A DNA stretch of 18,644 nucleotides from Zoogloeaceae bacterium (GCA_031273145.1 JAISSL010000026.1:1-18644), one strand, 5' to 3'; counted from the first letter of the stretch, positions 1-7,417 are shown. The notes: generated by a model from the letters alone, not told the origin. Made by a program: numbers and translations.

Positions 1-437
1 AGGGCGATGGCGAACAGCGCCGCGTTGGCCGCGCCCGCTTCGCCGATGGCAAAGGTCGCCACTGGTATGCCCTTGGGCATCTGCACGATGGAATAGAGGG
101 AATCCAGGCCGGAAAGGGCGCGCGATTGAACCGGCACGCCCAACACCGGCACCGGCGTTTTCGCCGCCAGCATCCCCGGCAGATGCGCCGCGCCACCCGC
201 TCCGGCGATAATGGCCTTCAAGCCGCGCGCCTTCGCGGTTTCGGCGTATTCAAACAGCAGATCGGGTGTGCGGTGGGCTGAGACAACCCTGGCCTCGAAG
301 GGAACCGCAAACTCTTGTAAAAGGGCGGCGGCGGCCTGCATCGTCGGCCAGTCCGAATCGGAACCCATGACGATGCCGATAAGCGGCGGCACGGCTTTTT
401 TCGCTTCTGCCTGTTTTGGGGAACTCTTTTTGCTCAT
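1..437 (-). CDS. purE: N5-carboxyaminoimidazole ribonucleotide mutase PurE (partial, 3' end outside window)
   Basis: PurE converts N5-CAIR to CAIR in cytosolic purine synthesis. About 145 codons are present, against a usual length of about 160-165, so only the C-terminus is missing at the left edge. The N-terminal region carries the family signature [10 protein letters not shown] (about residues 24-33), followed by SAHRTPD and the glycine-rich [12 protein letters not shown], all substrate-binding elements of class I PurE. The ATG at 437 overlaps the folD stop as ATGA, so translation is probably coupled and the two genes share one transcript. The first 20 or so residues are lysine- and alanine-rich and poorly conserved in the family. 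purK would be expected further left but is not visible. Confidence 0.95.
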   Translation of the reverse strand, partial: MSKKSSPKQAEAKKAVPPLIGIVMGSDSDWPTMQAAAALLQEFAVPFEARVVSAHRTPDLLFEYAETAKARGLKAIIAGAGGAAHLPGMLAAKTPVPVLGVPVQSRALSGLDSLYSIVQMPKGIPVATFAIGEAGAANAALFAIA

Positions 438-1297
438 GGTGTGTGCTTTCCTTCTGCGGATTCAATCGTGTTTGCCAGCAGCATGGTAATCGTCATCGGA
501 CCTACTCCGCCGGGAACCGGGGTAATCAGGGAGGCGATTTCTTTCACGGCCTCAAAATCCACGTCGCCGCAGAGCTTGCCGCCCGCTTCCGGCGGTAGGC
601 GATTGATGCCCACGTCAATCACGACCGCGCCGGGCTTGACCATATCGTTGGTGACGAAACGCGGTTTGCCCACGGCGGCGACGAGAATATCCGCGCGACG
701 GGTGTGCGCCGCCAGATCGCGGGTTTTCGAGTTGCACACCGTAACCGTCGCGCCCGCATTGATGAGCAGTAGCGCCATCGGTTTGCCGACGATGTTGGAG
801 CGCCCGATAATGACCGCTTCCTTGCCGGTCAGGCTGATTTGGTGCGCCTCGAACATTTTCATCACGCCATAGGGCGTACAGGGGATGAAGCGGGGGATAC
901 CCTGTGCCAGAGCGCCCAGGTTTTCGGCATGAAATCCATCTACGTCCTTTTCCGGCGCGATGGTCGCCAGGATGGCCTTTTCATCGAATGCGTCGGGCAG
1001 CGGCAGTTGCACGAGAATGCCGTGAATGCGCGGGTCGGCATTGAGTTCGGCAATCTTCGCCAGCACTGTTTCGGGCGCGGTATCTTTGGGGTAGGTGATT
1101 TTTTGCGAAAAAATCCCGGCGGACTCGCAGGCGGCAACCTTGTTGCGGACATAGACCTCAGAAGCCGGGTCATCGCCTGCCAGAATCACCGCAAGCCCTG
1201 GCCGCCGCCCTTGCGCCGTCAATGCTTCTACGCGCGGCCTGAAAGATGTACGCAGTTCTTCTGCCAGCGCCTTGCCATCCAGAATTGCAGCGGTCAT
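434..1297 (-). CDS. folD: Bifunctional methylenetetrahydrofolate dehydrogenase / methenyltetrahydrofolate cyclohydrolase FolD
   Basis: FolD interconverts 5,10-methylene-THF, 5,10-methenyl-THF and 10-formyl-THF with NADP, supplying one-carbon units, including those for purine synthesis, which suits its pairing with purE. The protein is 287 aa, the usual size. Visible signatures are the catalytic YVxxK (Y49, K53), GILVQLPLP with Q97, KDVDGF with D120, the Rossmann segment around [11 protein letters not shown], and PGGVGPMT near the C-terminus. The ATG at 1297 was chosen because GGGGG lies about 7 bases upstream. A TTG six codons further up would also be in frame but has no ribosome site. The stop overlaps purE by ATGA. 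Confidence 0.96.
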   Translation of the reverse strand: MTAAILDGKALAEELRTSFRPRVEALTAQGRRPGLAVILAGDDPASEVYVRNKVAACESAGIFSQKITYPKDTAPETVLAKIAELNADPRIHGILVQLPLPDAFDEKAILATIAPEKDVDGFHAENLGALAQGIPRFIPCTPYGVMKMFEAHQISLTGKEAVIIGRSNIVGKPMALLLINAGATVTVCNSKTRDLAAHTRRADILVAAVGKPRFVTNDMVKPGAVVIDVGINRLPPEAGGKLCGDVDFEAVKEIASLITPVPGGVGPMTITMLLANTIESAEGKHTP

Positions 1298-1409
1298 GGT
1301 GATACCCCCGGTCAATAACAGAGGGTTGGCATTCTACCACCAGGGCGGCAAGCGGGCGGCACGCGGTTGTGGCTTGCGGGATTAATTCCACGGCATCTTC
1401 ATGGTTTTT

Positions 1410-1451
1410 TTGACGTAAATCAAATCCATTCTTATGTATAGGGTAATAATT
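1410..1451 (+). promoter_or_regulatory. FNR/ANR-type box and promoter upstream of a short transcript
   Basis: TTGAC-GTAA-ATCAA (1410-1423) matches the FNR consensus TTGAT-N4-ATCAA in 9 of 10 half-site positions. Its centre is at 1416.5, so a class II site at -41.5 predicts a start near 1458. The AT-rich element TAATAAT (1444-1450) sits within one or two bases of where the -10 should be. The target appears to be the short unit that ends at 1546, not directly ccoN, because a strong terminator lies in between. FNR binding is inferred from sequence alone. Confidence 0.65.
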
Positions 1452-1457
1452 CGTGTC

Positions 1458-1546
1458 GTTTTACCGCTAGGTAGACGGGGCTTCGCAAGGAGCCTGGTTG
1501 TTTCTCTGTTGGGGTTGGGGTGCGTTTTGCGACGCACCCTTTTTTT
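1458..1546 (+). ncRNA. Candidate FNR-activated small RNA (about 90 nt)
   Basis: The unit has a predicted FNR-dependent promoter ending near 1451, no convincing open reading frame, and a strong intrinsic terminator at its end (8-bp stem and seven T). A small internal hairpin is possible, GGCT (1479-1482) with AGCC (1491-1494), leaving an unpaired pyrimidine-rich stretch GTTTCTCTGTT before the terminator. Known FNR-activated small RNAs (FnrS of enterics, AniS of Neisseria) have this architecture, but I see no sequence match to them. The alternative is a long ccoN leader with a premature terminator. The 5' end is uncertain by a few bases. Confidence 0.5.
1518..1546 (+). terminator. Intrinsic terminator upstream of ccoN
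   Basis: GGGTGCGT (1518-1525) pairs perfectly with ACGCACCC (1532-1539) around a six-base loop, followed by seven T (1540-1546). It would end any transcript started at the FNR-type promoter upstream. It does not follow a protein gene on this strand. Confidence 0.85.
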
Positions 1547-1676
1547 GCCTTGAAATTTCGGGTCTTGCGCTTTTTTTGTTCATTAAGCTCATGAAAATAA
1601 AGGGTTTTGGCCTCTTCAGAGGGGTCTAATGTTGGGATGTCAACAGGGTTTTTTTGTTACAAGACGCAACAAACAT

Positions 1677-1718
1677 TTGATATAGGTCAAATGTAGCGAA
1701 AGATGGCTCAAATAGCAT
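1677..1718 (+). promoter_or_regulatory. FNR/ANR-type box and promoter of ccoN
   Basis: TTGAT-ATAG-GTCAA (1677-1690) matches the FNR consensus except for one base in the right half. Its centre is 1683.5, so a -41.5 arrangement predicts a start at about 1725, and TAGCAT (1713-1718, fitting TAnnnT) falls exactly at -12 to -7. The resulting leader before ccoN is about 75 bases. cbb3 operons are classic FNR/ANR targets induced at low oxygen. Confidence 0.75.
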
Positions 1719-1800
1719 CCGCGTTTATGCGTGAGAACCGGGTGTAAGCTTTCCGGGAGTTTACGCACTCGTCTTTTTTCCTTAAATGAGAGGTGGGTTC

Positions 1801-3231
1801 ATGTCGGAAACGCAAACCACATACAACTACAAGGTCGTAAGGCAATTCGCCGTGATGACCGTCATCTGGGGGATCGTCGGCATGTTGGTCGGCGTCATCA
1901 TTGCCGCCCAGCTGATCTGGCCAGAGCTGAATCTGTTGCCTTTTCTATCTTATGGCCGCCTGCGGCCACTGCATACCAATGCGGTGATTTTCGCATTTGG
2001 CGGTTGTGCCCTGTTCGCTACGTCGTATTACAGCGTTCAGCGTACCTGTCACACGCGACTGTTCTGTGACTGGTTGGCAGGCTTTACCTTCTGGGGTTGG
2101 CAGCTCGTCATCCTGCTGGCGGCGGTTTCGCTGCCTTTGGGTATTACGGTGGGCAAGGAATATGCCGAACTGGAATGGCCGATCAAAATTCTGATCACCA
2201 TTGTCTGGGTGTCCTATGCCGTCGTGTTCTTCGGGACGCTCCTGAAGCGCAAGGTTCAGCACATCTATGTCTCGAACTGGTTCTTCGGCGCGATGATCAT
2301 TGCCGTAGCCTTGCTGCACCTGGGGAATAGCGCGGTGATTCCATTTGCGCCGTCTCTTCTGGCCAGATCGTATCCGGTTTATGCCGGCGTACAGGATGCC
2401 ATGGTGCAATGGTGGTACGGTCACAACGCGGTGGGCTTCTTCCTCACGGCGGGCTTTTTGGGCATCATGTACTACTTCGTGCCGAAGCAGGCCGGACGTC
2501 CGATCTATTCCTATCGGCTGTCCGTGGTGCACTTCTGGGCGTTGATCTTCACCTACATGTGGGCGGGTCCGCACCATCTGCACTACACGGCCTTGCCGGA
2601 CTGGACGCAGACTCTGGGGATGTTGTTCTCGCTCATTCTGATTGCGCCTTCCTGGGGCGGGATGATCAACGGGATCATGACCCTCTCTGGCGCGTGGCAC
2701 AAACTGCGTGACGACCCCGTCCTGAAATTCCTGATTACCTCGCTTTCCTTCTACGGCATGTCGACCTTTGAAGGCCCGATGATGTCCGTGAAGTCGGTGA
2801 ACGCGCTTTCCCACTACACGGACTGGGGGATTGGGCACGTGCATTCCGGCGCTTTGGGCTGGGTGGCGATGGTATCCATCGGAGCGTTGTATTATCTGAT
2901 TCCGCGCCTCTTCGGGCGGCAGCAGATGGCCAGTATTTCGCTGATGACGGCGCACTTCTGGATCGCTACGATCGGGATCGTGCTGTACGCGGCTTCCATG
3001 TGGATTGCTGGCGTGATGCAGGGTCTGATGTGGCGGGCGGTCAATGCGGATGGCACTCTGATGTACAGCTTCGCGGAAGCGGTCAAGGGTTCCTACATCT
3101 TCTGGCAGATCCGTTTTGTTGGCGGCACGCTGTTCCTGGTTGGAATGCTGATCATGGCATACAACATGTTCAAGACAATTGGGGAAGGCAGGAGCGAAGA
3201 CGCGCCTGTGCTCGCTCCGTCTCACGCCTAA
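1801..3231 (+). CDS. ccoN: cbb3-type cytochrome c oxidase subunit I CcoN
   Basis: This is the catalytic haem-copper subunit of the high-affinity cbb3 oxidase, which reduces O2 to water in the inner membrane. The 476-aa protein has about twelve hydrophobic segments. Visible ligands are H58 (LHTNAV, low-spin haem b), H208 (WWYGHNAV, CuB), H258/H259 (GPHHLH, CuB), H346 and H348 (GHVHSG, haem b3 and haem b), the cross-linking tyrosine candidate Y252, and E324 (STFEGP). All keep the spacing of characterised CcoN. The ATG at 1801 follows GAGGTG by about six bases. An ATG five codons earlier overlaps that ribosome site and is less likely. It opens the ccoNOQP operon, 15 bases before ccoO. Confidence 0.97.
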   Translation: MSETQTTYNYKVVRQFAVMTVIWGIVGMLVGVIIAAQLIWPELNLLPFLSYGRLRPLHTNAVIFAFGGCALFATSYYSVQRTCHTRLFCDWLAGFTFWGWQLVILLAAVSLPLGITVGKEYAELEWPIKILITIVWVSYAVVFFGTLLKRKVQHIYVSNWFFGAMIIAVALLHLGNSAVIPFAPSLLARSYPVYAGVQDAMVQWWYGHNAVGFFLTAGFLGIMYYFVPKQAGRPIYSYRLSVVHFWALIFTYMWAGPHHLHYTALPDWTQTLGMLFSLILIAPSWGGMINGIMTLSGAWHKLRDDPVLKFLITSLSFYGMSTFEGPMMSVKSVNALSHYTDWGIGHVHSGALGWVAMVSIGALYYLIPRLFGRQQMASISLMTAHFWIATIGIVLYAASMWIAGVMQGLMWRAVNADGTLMYSFAEAVKGSYIFWQIRFVGGTLFLVGMLIMAYNMFKTIGEGRSEDAPVLAPSHA

Positions 3232-3246
3232 GGGAGGTTTCTGATA

Positions 3247-3864
3247 ATGAGTCAGGAAAAAATCGAAAAGAATGCCGGTCTTTTGATCGTGTGCATTTTG
3301 TTGGCTGTCATCTGGGGAGGATTGGTGGAAATTGTGCCGCTCTTTCTCCAGAGCAGCACAACCAAGCCGATCGCAGGGGTCACGCCTTATGGTCCGGTTG
3401 AGCTTGCGGGGCGCGATGTTTACATCCGGGAGGGCTGCTACGTTTGCCATTCCCAGATGATTCGTCCCTTCCGCGCTGAGACTGAGCGTTATGGACATTA
3501 CTCGGTTGCGGGTGAGTTTGTTTATGACCATCCGTTCCAGTGGGGTTCCAAGCGTACTGGTCCCGATCTGCATCGGGTAGGCAAGCGCTATTCTGATGAA
3601 TGGCATCGTACCCATCTTCGTAATCCGCGCGCGGTGGAGGCTGTCTCCAACATGCCGGCTTATCCGTGGTTGGCAAAGGCGCAAGCCTCACGCACCGTGG
3701 GCAAGGATATTGTCGCGAAGATGAAGGTCATGGCATTCCTGGGCGCGCCCTACTCTGATCAGGATTATGACGAAGCCGAAGGGTTGCTGAAAGACAAGAC
3801 GGAAGAAGATGTCCTGATTGCCTACCTGCAAAGCCTTGGTACGGCGTTGTCCAATCTTCAGTGA
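3247..3864 (+). CDS. ccoO: cbb3-type cytochrome c oxidase subunit II CcoO
   Basis: CcoO is the membrane-anchored mono-haem cytochrome c subunit that passes electrons towards CcoN. The 205-aa protein has one N-terminal membrane segment (about residues 11-33) and a periplasmic domain with the haem motif CYVCH (C64, C67, H68) in the CcoO-specific context [12 protein letters not shown]136 in NMPAYPWL is the likely axial ligand. [20 protein letters not shown] is also typical of the family. AGGGAGG lies about 9 bases before the ATG. ccoQ begins nine bases after its stop. Confidence 0.97.
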   Translation: MSQEKIEKNAGLLIVCILLAVIWGGLVEIVPLFLQSSTTKPIAGVTPYGPVELAGRDVYIREGCYVCHSQMIRPFRAETERYGHYSVAGEFVYDHPFQWGSKRTGPDLHRVGKRYSDEWHRTHLRNPRAVEAVSNMPAYPWLAKAQASRTVGKDIVAKMKVMAFLGAPYSDQDYDEAEGLLKDKTEEDVLIAYLQSLGTALSNLQ

Positions 3865-3873
3865 AAACTGGCC

Positions 3874-4065
3874 ATGGATCTGAACACTGTCCGTGAGGCA
3901 TTGACGCCGCTTCTAGGGATCATCCTCTTTTTCTGCATAGTCCGTTGGGCCTATAGCAAGAGAAGCGCGCGTGTATATGAAGAAGCGGCGAATTTGCCCT
4001 TCATGGATGATGATGATTCGGTGCCAGGTGAAAATGGCGCCGTTGAACAAAGGAAAATGATATGA
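3874..4065 (+). CDS. ccoQ: cbb3 oxidase small subunit CcoQ/FixQ
   Basis: This 63-aa protein has a single membrane helix (about residues 11-28), then the basic stretch YSKRS and an acidic tail with four consecutive aspartates (FMDDDDS). Small size, position between ccoO and ccoP, and the helix followed by a charged tail identify CcoQ, which in other bacteria stabilises the assembled oxidase. Its stop overlaps the ccoP start as ATGA, so ccoP translation is probably coupled to it. The ribosome site is weak, which fits re-initiation from ccoO nine bases upstream. Confidence 0.88.
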   Translation: MDLNTVREALTPLLGIILFFCIVRWAYSKRSARVYEEAANLPFMDDDDSVPGENGAVEQRKMI

Positions 4066-4997
4066 ACGACTTTAGTCCCATTGTGGGGATCCTGATAGCC
4101 GCCGTGGTCGTAATCGGCATCGTCGGCTGTGCGGTGTTCCTCTGGAGTCAGGATAGCGCGCATTACACGATTGGCAAGACAACGGGTCATGCGTGGGATG
4201 AAAACCTGGAGGAGTACAACAATCCTCTGCCCAAGTGGTGGAGCTGGTTGTTCTACATCACCGTGGTGTTTTCGCTGGTGTACCTGGCGCTTTTCCCCGG
4301 TCTTGGCAGTTTCAAAGGCATGTTGGGGTGGTGTTCGCAGAGCTATGGCGGTCGCACCGGCTGTCAGGCTGACCAATATGCTGGCGAGGTGAAACAGGCC
4401 GAATCACTGTTGAAGGATTACGCGCCTCAGGACATCCGCGCGCTTGCCGCAAACCCGAAAGCAATGGAAACTGGCAGACGCCTGTTCATGACCTACTGTA
4501 TGCAGTGTCATGGCTCGAATGCCAAGGGAAGTGCTGGCTTTCCCAACCTGACCGATTCGGATTGGCTGTACGGCGGCGAGCCGGAAACCATTCTGGAGAG
4601 CATCACCAATGGTCGGCAGGGAGTGATGACGGCGAATGATTACCTCGGCGATGACAAGATCAAGGCTCTGGCGAACTATGTCCTGTCGGTGAGCAGACGT
4701 CCGCATGACAACCAGCTTGCCCAGCGGGGACGCGATCTTTACATTGAAGAGGCGATTTGCCGTACCTGTCATGGCGACGACATGCGCGGTAACAAGATGT
4801 TGGGCGCGCCGAACCTGACGGATGATGTCTGGCTCTATGGTTCGTCCGAGCAGGAAATCGTTGATGGCATCAAGTTCGGTCGCAATCTGCCCGGTGGCAA
4901 GAGCACCAGCAACAGAATGCCAGCCTGGGGAGGGTTTTTGAAAGATGAAGCCAAACTCAAATTGCTGGCGGCTTACGTCTATAGCCTGAACCGGTAA
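4062..4997 (+). CDS. ccoP: cbb3-type cytochrome c oxidase subunit III CcoP (di-haem)
   Basis: CcoP accepts electrons from soluble or membrane cytochromes and hands them to CcoO. The 311-aa protein has two N-terminal membrane segments (about residues 5-27 and 61-80), making it the two-helix form, then two cytochrome c domains with CMQCH (146-150) and CRTCH (233-237). M189 and M286 (RMPAWG) are the likely axial ligands. An oddity is a short insertion after the second helix with two extra cysteines, C91 and C101, where relatives I know usually run straight from LGW into a GQY-like segment. A perfect 12-bp terminator hairpin follows the stop. Confidence 0.96.
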   Translation: MNDFSPIVGILIAAVVVIGIVGCAVFLWSQDSAHYTIGKTTGHAWDENLEEYNNPLPKWWSWLFYITVVFSLVYLALFPGLGSFKGMLGWCSQSYGGRTGCQADQYAGEVKQAESLLKDYAPQDIRALAANPKAMETGRRLFMTYCMQCHGSNAKGSAGFPNLTDSDWLYGGEPETILESITNGRQGVMTANDYLGDDKIKALANYVLSVSRRPHDNQLAQRGRDLYIEEAICRTCHGDDMRGNKMLGAPNLTDDVWLYGSSEQEIVDGIKFGRNLPGGKSTSNRMPAWGGFLKDEAKLKLLAAYVYSLNR

Positions 4998-5011
4998 GGC
5001 AACATGGCTAC

Positions 5012-5040
5012 AAAACGGGGCGGGTTCTCCGCCCCGTTTT
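5012..5040 (+). terminator. Intrinsic terminator between ccoP and ccoG
   Basis: AAAACGGGGCGG (5012-5023) pairs perfectly with CCGCCCCGTTTT (5029-5040) around the loop GTTCT. Because of the A/T ends the hairpin can act in both directions. It separates the structural ccoNOQP genes from the assembly gene ccoG. The T-tract is only four bases plus CTT, so read-through is plausible. Confidence 0.8.
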
Positions 5041-5092
5041 CTTGCCGAACCCTCTTGAAGTCGAAAACAACAACCCATGAGAATTTCCCCCA

Positions 5093-6517
5093 ATGAGCAA
5101 TGATGACGTTAAACCAGCAGAGCCGGGAGTAGAGGCGGCAGAAGCGCCCAAGGTTGGCTCGCTGTACGAAAAGCACCAGACGATCTACACCAAGACCACC
5201 AAAGGCTGGTGGACGGCTTGGCGCTGGATTCTGGTCTGGTTTACCCAGTTAATTTTTTACGGCCTGCCCTGGATAACCTGGCATGACCGGCAGGCGGTGC
5301 TGTTTCACCTGGTGGAACGCAAGTTCTACTTCTTCGGCCTGATTCTGTGGCCGCAGGATGTGTTTTATCTGACCCTCATCCTGATTGTTTCGGCGTATAG
5401 CCTCTTTCTTTTCACGGCGATTGCGGGACGCCTGTTTTGCGGGTATGCCTGTCCGCAGACGGTCTATACCGAGCTGTTCATGTGGATTGAGAGGCTGATT
5501 GAAGGCGAACATTCCGCCCGGATGAAGCTCGACAAGGAGCCGCCTTCTGCCCGTAAATACCGGATCAAGGGAATCAAGCATGTGATCTGGCTGCTGCTTG
5601 CCTTGTGGACGGGCTTTACCTTTGTTGGCTATTTCACTCCGATTCATGAACTGATCGAGAGCATTCCGACCTTCGCTTTTGGCGGGTGGGAGATTTTCTG
5701 GATGTTCTTCTACGGGGGCTTCACCTACATGATGGCAGGGTTCATGCGCGAGCAGGTCTGCAAGTACATGTGTCCTTACGCCCGTTTTCAGTCGGTGATG
5801 TTCGACCGCGATACCCTGATTATCAACTACGACTCCCAGCGAGGCGAACCGCGCGGCCTCAGAAAAAAGGGAGAAGACCATTCCAAACTGGGCGATTGCG
5901 TGGATTGCAGCGTTTGCATCCTGGTGTGTCCGGTCGGCATTGATATTCGCAAGGGCTTGCAATATGAATGTATCGGATGCGGCGTGTGTATTGATGCCTG
6001 CGACGAGGTTATGGATAAGCTGCAAATGCCGCGTGGGCTGGTGCGTTATACCTCGGAAAATGCGCTGGCGAAAAAATACGGGCGCAGCGATCTGTTGAGC
6101 CATATCGTCCGCCCCAGGGTCATTGTCTATAGTCTCATTCTGGCGTTCATTATTGGCGCGTCCGCCTGGTCGCTTGCGACCCGTATTCCGCTGCGCGTGG
6201 ATGTCATCCGGGATCGTTCCGTCATGACGCGGGAAGCGAGCGATGGCAGGGTTGAAAACCTCTACATGCTGAGGATAATGAACATCACCGAGGAACCAAG
6301 GTCATATACTTTGGGCATCCGGGGGATTGACGGGCTTGAGATCGTGAGCGGAACAGAGGTTCAGGCAGGCGCGGCGGAAAACCGGGAAGTTGTCGTTGAG
6401 GTACGGTTGCCCTATGGCGCGGCCGAAAAAGGCACACACCCCATCTTTTTTGACATTGTGGCGAACGATAACCCGAAAGTCGCAGTGCATGAAAAAAGCA
6501 CTTTCATAATGCAATAG
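5093..6517 (+). CDS. ccoG: cbb3 oxidase assembly polyferredoxin CcoG/FixG
   Basis: CcoG is a membrane iron-sulfur protein, reported in other bacteria to reduce copper for cbb3 oxidase assembly. The 474-aa protein has several membrane segments, the motif FCGYACPQTV (C116, C120), CKYMC (C223, C227) and two classical 4Fe-4S motifs, CVDCSVCILVCP (269-280) and CIGCGVCIDAC (293-303). After a further membrane helix (about 341-361) comes the Ig-like C-terminal domain of the FixG family (about 365-474). No clear Shine-Dalgarno precedes the ATG at 5093. The gene follows the ccoP terminator by about 50 bases, and I see no strong promoter of its own. Confidence 0.95.
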   Translation: MSNDDVKPAEPGVEAAEAPKVGSLYEKHQTIYTKTTKGWWTAWRWILVWFTQLIFYGLPWITWHDRQAVLFHLVERKFYFFGLILWPQDVFYLTLILIVSAYSLFLFTAIAGRLFCGYACPQTVYTELFMWIERLIEGEHSARMKLDKEPPSARKYRIKGIKHVIWLLLALWTGFTFVGYFTPIHELIESIPTFAFGGWEIFWMFFYGGFTYMMAGFMREQVCKYMCPYARFQSVMFDRDTLIINYDSQRGEPRGLRKKGEDHSKLGDCVDCSVCILVCPVGIDIRKGLQYECIGCGVCIDACDEVMDKLQMPRGLVRYTSENALAKKYGRSDLLSHIVRPRVIVYSLILAFIIGASAWSLATRIPLRVDVIRDRSVMTREASDGRVENLYMLRIMNITEEPRSYTLGIRGIDGLEIVSGTEVQAGAAENREVVVEVRLPYGAAEKGTHPIFFDIVANDNPKVAVHEKSTFIMQ

Positions 6518-6529
6518 GAGCAGACACAG

Positions 6530-7069
6530 ATGAATGTTAGCGCGCAGGTTCTCGACACTATGCCCTGGTACAAACAGAAATGGCCGTGGTTTTTGATGCT
6601 GTTTCCGGTGCTGGCCATTATCGGAGGGGTCATCACGTTTATCCTTGCCCAGGTTTCTTTTGACGGGATGGTGGTGGATGACTATTACAAACGGGGGCTG
6701 GAAATCAATCAGGTCAAAGACCGCGACCATAAAGCGGTTGACCTGGGATTGACGGCTCAGGCCATGATCGGGGCAGGAGGCGTGCGCGTGTTTCTGACTT
6801 CGGAGACCGGGATGCAGCCGCCCGAGCGGATGGTCATGCACTTTTATCATGTGACGCGGGGCAATGTGGATCAGACCGTTGATCTGGAGCTGGAGGGAGG
6901 GTTTTACAGTGGTTCCCTTCTGCCGTTGCCCCCTGGCAGATGGCGTCTTACTCTGGAGGATACGGAAGGAGTATGGCGTCTGGTCAGCCATTTCAACCCC
7001 GCCGAGCAGGAATCTGCGCGTCTTTTGCCGTTGCCGCTTGCTACGGCTACGGCGCTTGCAGAGGAATGA
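6530..7069 (+). CDS. ccoH: FixH/CcoH family cbb3 oxidase assembly protein
   Basis: This 179-aa protein has one N-terminal membrane helix (about residues 18-41) preceded by PWYKQKWPW. After the helix comes the family signature DDYYKRGLEIN (about residues 49-59), then a beta-rich periplasmic domain. FixH/CcoH proteins are needed for cbb3 assembly or stability. AGGAG lies nine bases before the ATG, and the gene begins 12 bases after ccoG, as usual for ccoG-ccoH pairs. The C-terminal tail is alanine- and leucine-rich and unremarkable. Confidence 0.9.
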   Translation: MNVSAQVLDTMPWYKQKWPWFLMLFPVLAIIGGVITFILAQVSFDGMVVDDYYKRGLEINQVKDRDHKAVDLGLTAQAMIGAGGVRVFLTSETGMQPPERMVMHFYHVTRGNVDQTVDLELEGGFYSGSLLPLPPGRWRLTLEDTEGVWRLVSHFNPAEQESARLLPLPLATATALAEE

Positions 7070-7106
7070 TTTTCAACCGTTGTTTCTTTTTGTCTAGGAG
7101 GTGTTT

Positions 7107-7238
7107 ATGGGAGAGTTGTTTACAACCGACATCGGCCTTTTGAGTGTATTCACCATTGGGTTCGTTATTGTCATGGGCATTTACTTTGTCGTCTTTTTCT
7201 CGAAAAAGATGAACGAGGATCCGCGCGATCACGAGTGA
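7107..7238 (+). CDS. Small membrane protein, DUF3149-like (43 aa)
   Basis: The ATG at 7107 is preceded by a perfect AGGAGG five bases upstream (7096-7101). The 43-residue product starts MGELFTTDIGLLSVFTIGF, has one membrane helix (about residues 10-31) and a short basic then acidic tail (SKKMNEDPRDHE). The pattern of a short ELF..D.GLLS start, a helix and a K-K-M tail resembles the DUF3149 family, whose function is unknown. It is not CcoS, which lacks this N-terminus. It is the last gene before the cluster terminator, so it is probably co-transcribed with ccoGH and may serve the oxidase or its assembly. Confidence 0.8.
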   Translation: MGELFTTDIGLLSVFTIGFVIVMGIYFVVFFSKKMNEDPRDHE

Positions 7239-7257
7239 TTCCGCAAGGCCAAAACGC

Positions 7258-7298
7258 AACGCCTTCCCCTGCCCTCGTGGCGCGGGAAGGCGTTTTTT
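7258..7298 (+). terminator. Terminator closing the cco cluster
   Basis: AACGCCTTCCC (7258-7268) pairs with GGGAAGGCGTT (7284-7294). An inner GCC/GGC pairing (7271-7273 with 7279-7281) extends the structure, and six T follow at 7293-7298. It ends the ccoG-ccoH-DUF3149 transcript. Confidence 0.88.
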
Positions 7299-7327
7299 GG
7301 GTCTTGCGGACGGCGCTTGAAAAAACC

Positions 7328-7356
7328 TTGTCAGCATATAATTTTGCCTGTACTAT
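7328..7356 (+). promoter_or_regulatory. Sigma-70-type promoter of the exported-protein gene
   Basis: TTGTCA (7328-7333), a 17-base spacer ending in TG, and TACTAT (7351-7356) make a good extended -10 promoter with a start near 7363. The same arrangement is kept in the second copy at 17782-17811. Confidence 0.7.
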
Positions 7357-7373
7357 TGTCATACTCAAACCAA

Positions 7374-7404
7374 CGGAAGGGATGTTCCCTTCCGGCATCT
7401 TTTT
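7374..7404 (+). promoter_or_regulatory. Leader hairpin directly upstream of the ribosome site
   Basis: CGGAAGGGA (7374-7382) pairs perfectly with TCCCTTCCG (7386-7394) around the loop TGT. A run of five T follows within six bases (7400-7404), and the ribosome site AGGAG begins at 7406. The structure could be an attenuator-like terminator or an mRNA-stabilising 5' hairpin. A weaker version is kept in the second copy (17856-17871). Confidence 0.55.
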
Positions 7405-7417
7405 CAGGAGAATGACC

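Larger units (their letters stand above)
1298..1800. other. Intergenic regulatory region between divergent folD and ccoN
   Basis: No protein gene is supported in these roughly 500 bases. The region holds the folD upstream end (1298-1400), an FNR-type box (1410-1423), a short transcribed unit ending in a terminator (about 1458-1546), an inverted repeat (1630-1645), a second FNR-type box (1677-1690) and the ccoN leader. Between 1547 and 1629 the sequence is T-rich and shows nothing I can name. Confidence 0.7.

Noticed and set aside
1458..1546. A leader peptide inside the FNR-driven short transcript
   Set aside because: AAGGAG is present at 1486-1491, but no ATG or GTG follows at a useful distance, and the nearest TTG frame runs through the terminator without any sensible product.
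1630..1645. A third FNR box at TTGGGATGTCAA
   Set aside because: The half-sites are separated by two bases instead of four, so it cannot be an FNR site; kept only as an inverted repeat.
1945..3684. Long open frame on the minus strand opposite ccoN and ccoO
   Set aside because: It is a shadow of two strongly conserved oxidase genes. Its translation is rich in arginine, histidine and glutamine, shows no family motif and has no ribosome site.
7107..7238. Calling the small gene after fixH ccoS
   Set aside because: Position fits, but the N-terminus and tail do not look like CcoS; the ELF..D.GLLS pattern and K-K-M tail fit DUF3149 better.
7235..7417. A longer start for the exported protein, reading upstream from 7235
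   Set aside because: That stretch contains the cco cluster terminator, a promoter and a leader hairpin; a ribosome site lies directly before the ATG at 7418.
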